DNA of 64,000 bases from Aquimarina rhabdastrellae (GCA_947387485.1 CANDNT010000012.1:1-64000), one strand, 5' to 3'. Shown: positions 47,401 to 56,033, counted from the first letter of the stretch. The notes: a model not told the origin generated them from the sequence alone. A program made the numbers and translations.

Positions 47401-48360
47401 GACCTTAGCGGACTTACTAATCTCGAAGAATTTTATGCAGAAGGCTGTGCTTTAGAAGAGCTAAATATTAAAAATGGAAATAACGCTAGTATTACTTATT
47501 TTGATACAACTAATAATCCTAACCTAACATGTGTGTTAGTTGACAATGTTTCAGATGTCAATGGTAATTGGTATTATGATGTTCAAACATCATTTAATGA
47601 AGTAAGTTGTGATACAATTGATCCAATTGCAGTTTGTCAAAATATTACAATACAACTGGATAATACAGGTAACGCATCAATTACAGCACAAGATATAGAT
47701 AATGGATCTACAGATAATGGAACTATTGTATCATGGGTAATTGATAATGATACATTTGATTGTAGTCATATTGGTGATAATACAGTGATCTTAACAATAA
47801 CAGATACAGGAGGAAACAGTGATAGCTGTACAGCAATTGTTACTGTAGAAGATAATATAGCTCCAGAGTTTAATACAGCTACTTTACCTACAGATATTGA
47901 TGTAGCTTTTAATAATAGTAATGATGACGCATATATACTTGAGGATTTTGTAAATAACATAACCTATACCGATAATTGTGATGTAGTAGGAGTAGGGGTT
48001 ATCATTACTCAAGACCCAATAGCAGGTACCGAATTAATACAAGGAGATCATATAATTAGTGTTACAATTACAGATGATTATGGGAATGATGAAGTACATA
48101 CTTTTACTATTACTGTAAACCCTACGCTAAGTATTGAAGATAATGTAATACAAGATGTTTTAATATACCCTAATCCTACCCACAATATGCTAAATATTAA
48201 TGTGGAAGTGGAGCAGATGGTTTTCTATAATCTTAGAGGACAAAAAATAATGGAAACTACAGTGAATAAAGCAGATATATCACATTTTGAGTCTGGAGTA
48301 TATTTTGTACATATTACCACACAAAAAGGGCGCATGGTAAAGCAAATAATTAAAAACTAA
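41428..48360 (+). CDS. Giant LRR surface protein with HYR-like domains and T9SS sorting domain
   Basis: 2310 residues. A long signal peptide (41 residues, ending KSNAQ) precedes eight modules, starting near 41555, 42157, 42647, 43454, 43947, 45130, 45823 and 46813. Each has an IPDANFE-type entry, a DLTGIE-type motif, 21-residue LRRs and a cap reading L-C-(I/V)-VDD with a second cysteine about 30 residues on. The end holds a HYR-like domain (DPIAVCQNITIQLDNTGNAS ... VTVEDNIAPEF), a DDAYILEDF domain and a type A sorting domain (VLIYPNPTHNMLNI ... ESGVYFVHI). Exported by T9SS and likely an adhesin or binding protein; the ligand is unknown. A strong terminator follows 140 bases downstream. Confidence 0.9.
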   Translation: MKKRITYLIRSATNAIIYIRSSYKILTVIAFLCFLLKSNAQYTAIPDANFETALAAYDDIAGDQQIPTNNISSITALDVSNKNISDLTGIKDFLALQSLNCSDNNLTSLDLQFNVALTSVNAKGNNLAYFYGENLELLENLILYENDLTSLDVSEMLALKEIDIYSNQITTLDFTKNINIQKLFIDTNDLQTIDLRNGNNVIITDIDISNNPNLTCVLVDDVDYSNNNWNTSNTNTFFSEQYCEYTAIPDTAFEAYLETIITDDISGDGQVPTTLIEAITTLQFSNLNIADLSGIESFVNLENLDIANGTFTTIDLTNNTLLQNLLITNTNVAHLDLSANNQLQTVGITNNTDITTINLNNGNNTNITTINISGNTLLDCIKVDDIDHATNNWGNVQSVTYSNVDCGYIDIPDANFEAALEDLGYDDISGDGLIPENLIENISQLILNNRNISDITGIEHFTELVYLSVFNNNLSAIDVSNNLKLTYLDVSSNDLNDLDVSMLTDLDSLDLSNNAISSIDLSNNTSLTRVLCTNNQFANLDLTGLVNLEYLNCQNNNNLSSLIFTGVVNLTEIYAGFCDLNAIDVSAMPNLDNIWVNNNNISQIDLSNNPVLTDVFINDNNLTTVDLRNGNNQIIDSFNSEKNDDLTCIAVNDIGYAASQFEVDDHTTFTTDCNTYSYIKDINFENALYALGLDDIQNDNQIPTNNIELLQSLDVSNANINDLKGIESFISLVTLNVSNNNLQTIDLSKNILLENLNIEDNQLGVLNLSFLPNLVNLNASGNQLFSLNVQNGNNNNFISFDATNNTELVCVLVDDDSNVPSIFTNNVDVQTSFSHTNCTIYTAIPDANFESALWDLGYDDIAGDGQVPKDMIHEITSLEIYRENITNLSGIEDFTLLETLACYNNLITTVDLSQNTKLKELNISNNELTTLDLSVNIALEEVTCYSNNLNDINVAGLTNLTYLESYGNQLNAIDISSNIALEYLDLGNNDLTILDVSNNGNLKNLRVYNNSFLTNIDLSNNVELEYLNLNECRFSNIDLSLNTKLVELDLSGNFLSLIDLTNNTLLIDLDLEDNDLIAIDLSKNTALEEVNMGENKFTSLHFPDNINLRDIDVEENSLLTKISFGTLPNIEKIVADDCIISSIDVSHLSNLKKIDIRDNQLTYLDLSNNSALTTIVVNRNKLTYLNIKNGNNANVTSLLATNNDDLRCIIVDDLQSTANWTNIDAGVTFSTTTCGYVLVPDANFETALDALGYDDIANDGKIPVALIENITYLNVANKNITDATGIEGFKALDDLYIHDNNLTNLDIDRNNALKFLFCQNNNLEALDITSNKVLEVVGVQNNNLTSIDVSNNTVLKTLFISDNPIARVDVLKNPLLIDFQANNTNLVYMDFTMNTALEEIEIENTPIVSLNLKNGNISNISDVKLINNPNLICVSVDDVNYAMNNWMDISDFSMFTTTACTFTTYTTIPDSYFEERLYNLGYDDILGDNQVPTLLIESITSLDLSQSGITDITGIEDFTSLEVLRINSTSISDLDLSGNSTIKELYAYHSISGTLNLTNMTALEYLECYETSVNNLILTGATALKEMQVYRTNFTDLDISTNTALEKLVCYESRLANINTTGAINIKELIIYRNDIEDLDISTNIALEKVECYEQNLKTINTSGVATLKELYVQRTSLTSIDVLSNIGLTTLHCYDNAGITVFDISTLSLLEDLDVSGCDIATLDLSSNPNLKDINVRYNDLISLDLRNGNNVNITSFDATENTDLNCIKVDDIDHAERSFVNIDSGTLFTTASCGYTLIPDPNFEAALAFADDIPGDGKVPTAKLEVVNIVRLDGKSISDLTGIEDFTNMESLLCRNNNLTSLDVSNNANLVSLSLDNNGFNSIDISSNVNLKSLSISGNNLTTIDLSNNIVLENLSIDRNNNLTSLDVSQNTVLKNLSAYDCSLSQIDLSNNTGIIEIYLDQNELTNLDLSNNSLLEDLYISFNLIDTLDLSGLTNLEEFYAEGCALEELNIKNGNNASITYFDTTNNPNLTCVLVDNVSDVNGNWYYDVQTSFNEVSCDTIDPIAVCQNITIQLDNTGNASITAQDIDNGSTDNGTIVSWVIDNDTFDCSHIGDNTVILTITDTGGNSDSCTAIVTVEDNIAPEFNTATLPTDIDVAFNNSNDDAYILEDFVNNITYTDNCDVVGVGVIITQDPIAGTELIQGDHIISVTITDDYGNDEVHTFTITVNPTLSIEDNVIQDVLIYPNPTHNMLNINVEVEQMVFYNLRGQKIMETTVNKADISHFESGVYFVHITTQKGRMVKQIIKN
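41555..47610 (+). repeat. LRR-coding repeat array (8 modules)
   Basis: A degenerate 63-bp coding period in eight modules. Module 7 (about 45823-46810) is distinct: pairs of LRRs alternate (DISTNTALEKLVCYESRL / INTTGAINIKELIIYRNDI, then DISTNIALEKVECYEQNL / INTSGVATLKELYVQRTSL), giving a 126-bp, 42-residue unit. Confidence 0.8.
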
Positions 48361-48502
48361 TTGATACCAATCAAAGAATTTATAACAATTGTAATTTTTA
48401 TACCATTATTTTACTGGATTTAATCAACTACTTAAAATTAGTTGCCTTTATAAATATTTATTGGGGAATAAAGGTCTATGATTAAATATATCAGTAATTA
48501 AG

Positions 48503-48529
48503 ACTGCCTAATTTTTTAGGCAGTTTTTT
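48503..48529 (+). terminator. Terminator of the 2310-residue LRR gene
   Basis: ACTGCCTAA (48503-48511) and TTAGGCAGT (48516-48524) form a perfect 9-bp stem with a TTTT loop and a run of T to 48529. Confidence 0.88.
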
Positions 48530-48647
48530 ATTAGCTTATAATTAAAAGGTGTTTTTTAAAAGGAACTAGTATTTTTGTTAAATTTTGAAATAAATTTCAA
48601 CCTGATTCTTTTTAAACTAATACCTTTATAATAATTCAACTTATAGA

Positions 48648-50372
48648 ATGAAGCTAGATAGATTCTTTTGGTATATCGTGATTTTTGGATTTTATTTTTC
48701 TTTTGCACAGCAAAAAGATTCCACGCTGGTTGTACTTAATAACGAAATAAAAAAAGCAACAACAGATTCTTTAAGAATAGAGGCATTACTACAATTAGGA
48801 GTATATCAATTAAAAAGAGATTTTAATACAGTAGAATCATATATGAATGAAGCTGATGAAATTCTCAAAAAAAAGAATATTTCCTATGATACAAGAGGTC
48901 AGCAAGCAGAAGTTTTTCAACAGCTAGGGATTTTAAATCGTAAAAGAGCTAAGTATATTCAAGCATTACAGCATTACTTAAATGCCCAAAAAATATTTTT
49001 AGAATTAAACGATTCATTAAATCTATCTTCTAATTATCATAATATAGCAACAGTATTTAGATATCAAAAAGAGTACAGAAAATCTGTCGAAAATTTTAAA
49101 AAAGCAATTAAGATTAATGAAAAACTAGATATACCCAAAAAAATTGGAGATAATTATGGCGGAATAGCAATAACTTATAAAAAGATAAATCAAATAGATT
49201 CTACATTATATAGTTATAACAAAGCATTACAAAAATATAAGCAGGCAGGATATGAAGAGGGGATATATCAAGTAAAATCTAATAAGTCTCAAATACTTAA
49301 TAAACAAAAAAAATATCAAGAAGCACTTCAATTGCAATTGGAATATTTAACTTTTGCAGAAAAAGTAGGAAGAAAAGAAGCAATTGTAGTTACACATTTC
49401 AATTTAGCGGGTACATATAATCTTTTAAAGCAGTTTCCAAAAGCTTTATTTCATATTGATAAATCCATTAGAATAGCAAAAGAAGAAGGTTTAAAAGAAC
49501 AATTGACTTCATCATATAAAAGAAAAAGTAAAACCTATTATATGATGAAGGAATATGAAGAGGCATTAGACTATTATCGAAAATATTCAAAAACAAAGGA
49601 TAGTGTTTTTAATCTGGCTAAGGCTAAAGAAATTAGAGAAATTGAATTGCGTCATGAATTTAGCCAGCAAAAATTAAAGGATAGTATTCAATTTGCAGAA
49701 GAAAAGAAAGTAATCTTGGCACAAACAGAGACTCAAATAATTAGAAAAAAGTTGTATTTGGTTTTGTTTATTATTACGCTGATTTTATCATCAATTGTCG
49801 GGTATTATGGTATTAGATATTTTAAAATTCGTTGGGAAAAAGCAAGATTAGCAAAGGAAGAACTGGATGAATTATTAACCTTATCTACTCAAAAGAATGA
49901 ACAACGAATGAGACAAGTTCGTGTTGAAATTGAAGATTTAGAAAAGGAAATAGAATATAAAAGAGAAGAAGTAGCTAAGTTGATGACAGAGTCGCTACAA
50001 CATATACAGTCCAAAGAAAAGCTTATGGGGGACTTAAAAAAGATAGCGTCTAATGAAAATGAGATTTCGATCCAAAGCATAATAGCTGATCTTAGATCCG
50101 AAGTTATAGAAGACTCGAGATTAACAAGAATTAAAAATGACCTTGAAGAAATTAATTATGATTTTTTCAAAAGACTAAAAGCTAAACATCCTAATTTAAC
50201 AAAAACAGATCTTGAAATATGTTCTTATTTAAAATTATCTTTAGGTAGAAAAGAAATAGCACGTCTACGTTTTACTTCATTAGAAGCTGTAAAAAAATCC
50301 AGAAGTCGTTTACGAAAAAGATTAAACCTTAAAGAAGAAGAAGACTTAGTAGTTTATATAAAAGCTATTTAA
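48648..50372 (+). CDS. TPR-transmembrane-coiled coil-HTH regulator
   Basis: 574 residues. Signal-like N-terminus (YIVIFGFYFSFAQ), TPR repeats to about residue 330 (QALQHYLNAQKIFLELNDSLNLSSNYHNIATVFRYQKEYRKSVENFKKAIKINEKL), one membrane helix (LYLVLFIITLILSSIVGYYGI, about 368-388), a long coiled coil (EIEDLEKEIEYKREEVAKLM) and a C-terminal LuxR-like HTH (LTKTDLEICSYLKLSLGRKEIARLRFTSLEAVKKSRSRLRKRLNL). Same layout as the gene at 27875. It lies just downstream of the LRR genes and on the same strand, so it may regulate them; this is inference from position. Confidence 0.82.
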   Translation: MKLDRFFWYIVIFGFYFSFAQQKDSTLVVLNNEIKKATTDSLRIEALLQLGVYQLKRDFNTVESYMNEADEILKKKNISYDTRGQQAEVFQQLGILNRKRAKYIQALQHYLNAQKIFLELNDSLNLSSNYHNIATVFRYQKEYRKSVENFKKAIKINEKLDIPKKIGDNYGGIAITYKKINQIDSTLYSYNKALQKYKQAGYEEGIYQVKSNKSQILNKQKKYQEALQLQLEYLTFAEKVGRKEAIVVTHFNLAGTYNLLKQFPKALFHIDKSIRIAKEEGLKEQLTSSYKRKSKTYYMMKEYEEALDYYRKYSKTKDSVFNLAKAKEIREIELRHEFSQQKLKDSIQFAEEKKVILAQTETQIIRKKLYLVLFIITLILSSIVGYYGIRYFKIRWEKARLAKEELDELLTLSTQKNEQRMRQVRVEIEDLEKEIEYKREEVAKLMTESLQHIQSKEKLMGDLKKIASNENEISIQSIIADLRSEVIEDSRLTRIKNDLEEINYDFFKRLKAKHPNLTKTDLEICSYLKLSLGRKEIARLRFTSLEAVKKSRSRLRKRLNLKEEEDLVVYIKAI

Positions 50373-50509
50373 TAGTGGTTTTATAGAAATTGAGATATTA
50401 TAACTATAGAACTTGTACATTAATTATATTCAATAACTTTAAATATTATCCTTTTGAAAAGCTAAATATAATTAAACTCAAGTGTTTTTAATTCGGGGTT
50501 TTTAGCTAT

Positions 50510-51256
50510 TTAAGACAAACCTTTTAACCTTATAGATACAATATGAAATAAGATTAACGATAATGTATTTAAGAAGTAAAAAGAAAAAGAGAAAGGGGTG
50601 ATTCTACTATTAAAAATAACTAACCCAATATAGATAAGTAAGACCGATAATATTACTATAAATATCAAGTGATAAATATTTTTTCTTTCAGTTTGTTTCA
50701 AAAAATAAGTTAGAATTAGAGGAACAGAAAAAATTAAACTGACTATTAAATGAGGTATATCAAGTTGGGAAATAATTGCCGTAATAGCACTAATTAAAAT
50801 ACAAAAAACCGAGAATTTTGAGATATTATATAGATGTTTTTGAGTTTGTATTAAAAACTCTCTGTCATCATATTCATTAGCTTGACTTGAAAGCGTTTTC
50901 CCAAAAATTATTATTTTACAATATATGTTTGAGAGAACGATAAAAACCATAAGACTAGTGTTTGATATAATATCGTTACTTACGATTTGAAAATTTATAA
51001 AAGTTAAAGCTACTATTGAGATCAATCCAGCTCGATGAGAATATTTGACATTTTCTGGAGTTAAAACTTTGCCGAATCCAGTATACGATATGGTAATAAG
51101 GGCATATATTGAAGTGACAAATCCCAATATTGAAATTATTTGAATATGAGATAAATTATAATGTCTGTATGCTAAATATAAATAAACAACTATATTGATT
51201 ATACTTAAAGCGATAAGTAAATAGCTTGCTTCTTTTTTATGGTAATTAATTTTCAT
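50510..51256 (-). CDS. Uncharacterised multi-pass membrane protein
   Basis: 248 residues with about seven hydrophobic segments and short charged loops (SSQANEYDDREFLIQTQKHL in the middle). No family motif is recognised. It faces the TPR-HTH gene tail to tail. Confidence 0.6.
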   Translation of the reverse strand: MKINYHKKEASYLLIALSIINIVVYLYLAYRHYNLSHIQIISILGFVTSIYALITISYTGFGKVLTPENVKYSHRAGLISIVALTFINFQIVSNDIISNTSLMVFIVLSNIYCKIIIFGKTLSSQANEYDDREFLIQTQKHLYNISKFSVFCILISAITAIISQLDIPHLIVSLIFSVPLILTYFLKQTERKNIYHLIFIVILSVLLIYIGLVIFNSRITPFSFSFYFLNTLSLILFHIVSIRLKGLS

Positions 51257-51485
51257 TTATGCTTTATTTCTGATGATATAATATATGTCTTGCAGAGGGA
51301 AATGTCACTTAGTATTTTGATTTATTGTATTCGCTGCTAACCTTTATTTTTATTATACTATTGAATTCATCATGCAATAAAGATAAAAATTATTATTTCT
51401 AATTATAGTAAGCAAGTATAGAAGATGCTAATATGTGATATTTTAAAAAGAAGGACTTTTTTAAAGTGATATGACGATTTAAGAA

Positions 51486-51514
51486 TCCCCCAGTACAAGA
51501 GTTCTACTGAGGGA
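51486..51514 (-). terminator. Terminator after the S41 peptidase gene
   Basis: TCCCCCAGTA (51486-51495) and TACTGAGGGA (51505-51514) form a 10-bp stem with one wobble and a 9-nt loop, about 30 bases after the stop. Confidence 0.65.
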
Positions 51515-51545
51515 TATAAAGAGTTAAATATAATGATTATCGATA

Positions 51546-52991
51546 TTATTTATTCAATATTTCGGATACATAATTTACCCATTTATACTTTTGAATTCCC
51601 TTATCAATATAATAATCTGGTTGTATTCCTTTATCGTCAATTGTCATTTCTGGTATTCTCATACTTTTTGATAAGCAATACCCTAATTTAAATTCATTAC
51701 AAGGAGAATTAACAAAATACATATTGGATATATCAAGTACTCCAGCAGTTGTAGTTCCAAAAAGTTTTACTTTTTTACTTTGCTTTGCAGCGAGTAAGAA
51801 TTGCTCAGTTGTACTACCATTATTTTCATTGATGATTATTCCAATATTCTTAGGATATTGATGAATGGTATCAAAAGTTGTTTCTGTAACAGGAGATTCT
51901 TTTAGCATCACAAATTCACCTATATGTTTTGATAATTTGTCATAAGATTCTTTCGCCCATTTTTTTCCTTTTTCGTCAAACCCGTATTCATCATTATTAA
52001 TAAAATCTAACATTCTTTGATTATTCAAAAGAGTAGATTTAAACTGTACTCCTACAGTTCTTATTGAATTAGTGTATAAAAAAGGAAGTAATTCATGAAA
52101 GCTGTTATCACTACCACCTCCATTATTTCTAATGTCTATTATAAGGTTTTTAGTTTTTAAAATTTTTGCTTTATGCTCATTTATGACACTATCAATTTTC
52201 TTTTTTTCAGATCCCCAAAATCTTGGGATTCTTAAAAGAACAGTCTCATTATCAATTTCTTCAAAATATGGATTTGTTGCTTCAATTGTACTGAAATATT
52301 TTTCTATTTTAGAATTAGGAGTAACTTTCGGAAAAACTCTTTTAAGGGTAATAGATCCTATTTCTAGATAGTTATCTTCTAAAAGGTTAACCGATTTAAA
52401 TTCTTGACCAGAATGGTTTCGAAAATAGAATACAGAAGAATTATCTTCTTTTATCCTTAATTTAATTTGACCTTTTGTCCAATAAACACCATCAGCTTCT
52501 ATAATAAAGCCTAAGTATTCATTTCCAACTTTTTTTATACCTATTTTATAAGGTTCCGAAACCCAAATTCCTTCATAATCTTGCTTGTTTTTTGAAGAGA
52601 GGTATTTTTTGAATTCTTTTAAATTGACATCTATTTTATCCCAATCCTTAAAACTGTCTATGATATCCTGATTACTCTGTTTCTTTTCAGATTGAGATTG
52701 ATTTTGGTTTATCATTTGGATAGAAACATGGCCAGAACGAAAAAAAGAAAGCCATTTAGAGATAACTTGAGTACACGCTTTAGGTTCTTCAATTTTTGAA
52801 ACCTGATCTCTAAAAGTTTTATTATGCTGTTCATAAGCTTTTTCACCTTTGCGATCAATAACAAATTGAAATCCAGCATCATTTTCTTCAAATGTCTTTT
52901 TAACCCATTCAAAATTTGATGTACAATCACAATTTTGAGAAAAAGAGAATAGAGGTAGAAATAATAGTAATGTTAATATTGTTTTTTGCAT
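51546..52991 (-). CDS. Secreted S41-family peptidase
   Basis: 481 residues with a signal peptide (cut near SFSQ). The N-terminal ~240 residues are family-specific, with a cysteine pair CDC just after cleavage. The S41 (C-terminal processing protease-like) core starts at LIIDIRNNGGGSDNS (283-297), and the likely nucleophile is S393 in NENNGSTTEQFLLAAKQ, followed by LFGTTTAGVLD. No PDZ domain is evident. It ends with IDDKGIQPDYYID, a common S41 tail. The substrate is unknown; the context gives no clue. Confidence 0.82.
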   Translation of the reverse strand: MQKTILTLLLFLPLFSFSQNCDCTSNFEWVKKTFEENDAGFQFVIDRKGEKAYEQHNKTFRDQVSKIEEPKACTQVISKWLSFFRSGHVSIQMINQNQSQSEKKQSNQDIIDSFKDWDKIDVNLKEFKKYLSSKNKQDYEGIWVSEPYKIGIKKVGNEYLGFIIEADGVYWTKGQIKLRIKEDNSSVFYFRNHSGQEFKSVNLLEDNYLEIGSITLKRVFPKVTPNSKIEKYFSTIEATNPYFEEIDNETVLLRIPRFWGSEKKKIDSVINEHKAKILKTKNLIIDIRNNGGGSDNSFHELLPFLYTNSIRTVGVQFKSTLLNNQRMLDFINNDEYGFDEKGKKWAKESYDKLSKHIGEFVMLKESPVTETTFDTIHQYPKNIGIIINENNGSTTEQFLLAAKQSKKVKLFGTTTAGVLDISNMYFVNSPCNEFKLGYCLSKSMRIPEMTIDDKGIQPDYYIDKGIQKYKWVNYVSEILNK

Positions 52992-53168
52992 TTGATATGT
53001 TTTTTTTAAAAGACAATTAACTATTAAATTTGTTACAGTTTGTTTACTAGTAAATAATGATTTTTTGCTAATGTCTTATAATTAATGAATATGTTTAAGT
53101 AATAAAACAAATTATCTTTTTTTGGGTATCTTAAAGACAATACAATAGAGTTTATTTATATAGTAGTA

Positions 53169-53939
53169 TCATAATCCTATCCAGGAATTAAATGCAGCAG
53201 TGTTATTCTGACTTGTTTTTAGATTATGAGATTTTATTTGAATAGCAACAGTATTTTTTGTGTAGCGGCTAATTTTTTCGATATAGAACTTATTGATTAG
53301 TTCACTTCGGTTAATTTTAAAAAACACTTCTGGATTTAGTATTTCTTGGATTTCTTTTAACGAAGTTTGGTTTAGTAAGTGTTTTTTATTCGCAGTATCA
53401 TAAGCAAAAATAACCCCATAATCAGATTGAATAAAAGTGATGTCGTTTACTTTTAAAAAATAAATTTCACTGTTAGATTTTATAGGAATATAATCTTTAT
53501 AAATAGGTTTTGATTCTAATTTACGCTGATAATAATCATCTAGTATAGTATAAAGCTGTTTATTAGTTGTACTCATTTTGTTTTTAAGCGAAATATATTT
53601 ATTCCAGGCTTTAACAAAACGATCATAAGAAAATGGCTTTAGTAAATATTCAATTCCACTAGTTTCAAAAGCATTCATCCAAAAATCATTATAAGCTGTA
53701 GCAAAAATAATAGGGAAGTTCATTGTGATTTTTTCGTAGGCTTCAAAAACATTACCGTCTCGCAGTTCAATATCAGAAAAGACCAAATCAACCTCTGGTA
53801 CTGTTTTAAAATAGGATAGAGTTTCGCTAACAGTTTCGATTTCTTTTATAATCTCATACGGCTCACCTAATTTGTTTAAAAAACTTTTTAATTTTTTTCT
53901 AGCAGGAGCCTCGTCTTCTATAAGTACTACTTTAATCAT
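53169..53939 (-). CDS. LytTR-family response regulator
   Basis: 256 residues. The receiver domain (1-120) has the acidic pocket EDE (8-10), phosphoacceptor D56 in LVFSDIEL, and K101 in YLLKPF. A LytTR DNA-binding domain follows (about 145-250: SNSEIYFLKVNDITFIQSDYGVIFAYDTANKKHLLNQTSLKEIQEIL ... FKINRSELIN). It overlaps the sensor kinase gene by 8 bp and is its partner. Confidence 0.93.
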   Translation of the reverse strand: MIKVVLIEDEAPARKKLKSFLNKLGEPYEIIKEIETVSETLSYFKTVPEVDLVFSDIELRDGNVFEAYEKITMNFPIIFATAYNDFWMNAFETSGIEYLLKPFSYDRFVKAWNKYISLKNKMSTTNKQLYTILDDYYQRKLESKPIYKDYIPIKSNSEIYFLKVNDITFIQSDYGVIFAYDTANKKHLLNQTSLKEIQEILNPEVFFKINRSELINKFYIEKISRYTKNTVAIQIKSHNLKTSQNNTAAFNSWIGL

Positions 53940-54984
53940 TGTTGCTCATTTTGATAAAGGGTAAAGTAACTGTAAAATTATCATTAGTCTCATCAATACT
54001 AATAGGAGTGTTTGTTAGTAATTGAAATTGATCAGATAAGTTTTTTAAAGCCACACCATTTCCTTTTTTTGTTTGATGTTGAGCTACTTTATTATTAGAT
54101 ACTTTTAAACCATCTTCTAATAAAATAGTTATGTTTACTGGATTAGATATAGTACCCAGATTGTGAACAATTGCATTTTCAACCAATACTTGTAAGCAAA
54201 ATGGAGGAACTATTATAGTTGAATTTTTAAGGTTTTCTTGAATAATTAAATGGTAATATCCTTGATATTTTTTTTCCATTAATTCAAAATAGTTTTGTGC
54301 AAATGTCAATTCTTCCTGTAATGTAGTAAGTTCCTTGTTTGCATTTTTAATAACATAACGATATAGTTCTGCAAACTGACTTAAAAAATCAGATGCTTTT
54401 TCTTGATCTTCTTCAATTAACTGATCCAATATATTTAAATTATTAAATAAAAAATGAGGATTTAACTGTGCTTTTAATTGTTGAATTTTACTTTTTGAAT
54501 TACTGATTTCGTATGCGTTTATCTTCTTTTTATAAGCTATATTTTCTTGTGAATATAGATAGGCTAGAGAAAAACCACCGAAAATTATAAAATCTAAAAT
54601 CTGACTAAAAACCCTATACGTAATTTGATATGATGTACCATAATTTCTTGAAACTGTATCAAAAATAACAGAAATCATAATGCCAAATAGATTCGCTACC
54701 ACTACATAACCAATAAAACTTATCCCAAAAAACTTTAAATATGTCCATATAGAAGGAGAAGTCTGCGTAGTTCTTTTTTCAGTTTTTCTTTTTATAAAAT
54801 CGGTGAAAATAAAAATTAAAAAACCTCCTATAAATACCCAAAAAGGAGCATCAGGATGAAAAACATAATTGTCCCATGAGCTTGCAACTCCAATCTTGTT
54901 TTTAAGGGTTAATACCCAACTGAATAAAAAAAGAAAAAGAATATAAGCTCGATTACTTTTAAGATATTGAGTTACTTTTTTCAT
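53932..54984 (-). CDS. LytS/YehU-type sensor histidine kinase
   Basis: 350 residues. Four hydrophobic segments fill the first 145 residues. A coiled coil leads to the His_kinase motif with the phosphorylated H177 in AQLNPHFLFNNLNIL. The ATPase part follows (PPFCLQVLVENAIVHN, then GNGVALKNLSDQFQLL). It forms a two-component system with the LytTR regulator encoded next. The signal is unknown; the 248-residue membrane-anchored protein upstream (55063-55809) is 78 bp away and may be co-transcribed. Confidence 0.92.
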   Translation of the reverse strand: MKKVTQYLKSNRAYILFLFLFSWVLTLKNKIGVASSWDNYVFHPDAPFWVFIGGFLIFIFTDFIKRKTEKRTTQTSPSIWTYLKFFGISFIGYVVVANLFGIMISVIFDTVSRNYGTSYQITYRVFSQILDFIIFGGFSLAYLYSQENIAYKKKINAYEISNSKSKIQQLKAQLNPHFLFNNLNILDQLIEEDQEKASDFLSQFAELYRYVIKNANKELTTLQEELTFAQNYFELMEKKYQGYYHLIIQENLKNSTIIVPPFCLQVLVENAIVHNLGTISNPVNITILLEDGLKVSNNKVAQHQTKKGNGVALKNLSDQFQLLTNTPISIDETNDNFTVTLPFIKMSNND

Positions 54985-55010
54985 AATAAATGAGTTGTAA
55001 ATATATAGAA

Positions 55011-55049
55011 TTAGTTAAGACAGTCTTTAAAGAAAACCATCTTAACTAA
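55011..55049. terminator. Inverted repeat between the 248-residue protein gene and the sensor kinase gene
   Basis: TTAGTTAAGA (55011-55020) and TCTTAACTAA (55040-55049) are perfect 10-bp arms around a 19-base loop. It could be a weak terminator or an operator for the kinase-regulator pair. Confidence 0.45.
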
Positions 55050-55062
55050 AATTCAGATACTA

Positions 55063-55809
55063 TTATTTTGTTGGCCAGGAGTTTACCTTGTTTCCGTTTT
55101 GATCAAACATTTCTAAACGGACGTTATTTTCTGAATCTATACAAAACATAGCTCTCATTTTTCCTTGATCGTCATAAAGAAATAATCCGTTTGGACCTCC
55201 TTTACCACGATTTGCTAACTCCAATCTTTTGGTAATTCCTATTAATCCTTTCTTTTTATAGGCTAGATATTTATCTCTCTGTACTTTTTTATCAGTAATA
55301 GTATCTAATTCGGCCATTATTTTTGCAGTAGTAGCTTGTGTAGAATGTTCAGCCAGATCATTAAAAACTAGAGAGCTTCGTGTTCTTCTTTGTCCATTTC
55401 TTTCTAGATCTGTATTTAAAAGTTGCATAGCCTGATCACCATCATATTTATCATATGTAAAAGATAACCCAGAACTATGACCATTCTCTTTTTTATGCCC
55501 ATCATAAATAAAACCTCCACATTCAATACCATCTTCATTAAAAAACAACATTCCAGAACGTTTTTTACGTTTCGCATTTGTTGGTCTATTGTTTATAGTA
55601 TCATTTCCATTAGGAAATTCTGCTACATTAGTAATAATCATCTTTACGGTTCCGTCCTTCTCTACAATATTTATACGTTCTACGTCTATTGTACCAAATT
55701 TCTTGTTTCCAGAATGTTTAAAGGCTACAGATGCAAATGCAAAGATTCCTACAACTGTACTAATAGCAAACGTTCGTAAAAAATATAATTCCTTTTTAGT
55801 ATGCTCCAT
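55063..55809 (-). CDS. Uncharacterised membrane-anchored protein
   Basis: 248 residues. One N-terminal membrane helix (TFAISTVVGIFAFASVAF) and a beta-rich exported part with short repeat-like phrases: ERINIVEKDGTVKMIITN, KRSGMLFFNEDGIECGGFIYDG and GLFLYDDQGKMRAMFCIDSENNVRLEMFDQNGNKV. Similar proteins are frequent in Bacteroidota but have no known function. It is the gene before the two-component pair on the same strand. Confidence 0.65.
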   Translation of the reverse strand: MEHTKKELYFLRTFAISTVVGIFAFASVAFKHSGNKKFGTIDVERINIVEKDGTVKMIITNVAEFPNGNDTINNRPTNAKRKKRSGMLFFNEDGIECGGFIYDGHKKENGHSSGLSFTYDKYDGDQAMQLLNTDLERNGQRRTRSSLVFNDLAEHSTQATTAKIMAELDTITDKKVQRDKYLAYKKKGLIGITKRLELANRGKGGPNGLFLYDDQGKMRAMFCIDSENNVRLEMFDQNGNKVNSWPTK

Positions 55810-55974
55810 GATAAATAAATTTAAGTGTTAATGATGCCACAAAACTATAGTGAGAGTAGTTTTTAATAAACCTATTTCTGATAAACGAAGGAATAATTAA
55901 ATAGAATAAAGGAAAAATAAAGAAAATTAAGTTAGTCTAGAGTAGAGTAGTAGTTAATAGCAAAGAGTTAAATA

Positions 55975-56002
55975 CAAAAAGGTTCGAATTTGCATCCGAA
56001 CC
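55975..56002 (-). terminator. Terminator after the VOC gene
   Basis: On the minus strand GGTTCG and CGAACC flank a 10-base loop and are followed by TTTTTG. It lies 31 bases after the stop of the gene at 56034. Confidence 0.75.
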
Positions 56003-56033
56003 GTTATTGCTTAATAGAATATCATATATTGAC

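Noticed and set aside
41555..47610. Regular repeats considered as CRISPR
   Set aside because: The 63-bp period is entirely coding, degenerate and without unique spacers; it encodes LRRs.
55981..56002. TTCGAAT-like tRNA T-loop
   Set aside because: GGTTCGAATT followed by CCGAACC resembles a T-arm, but no acceptor, D or anticodon arms surround it; it is a terminator hairpin after the VOC gene.
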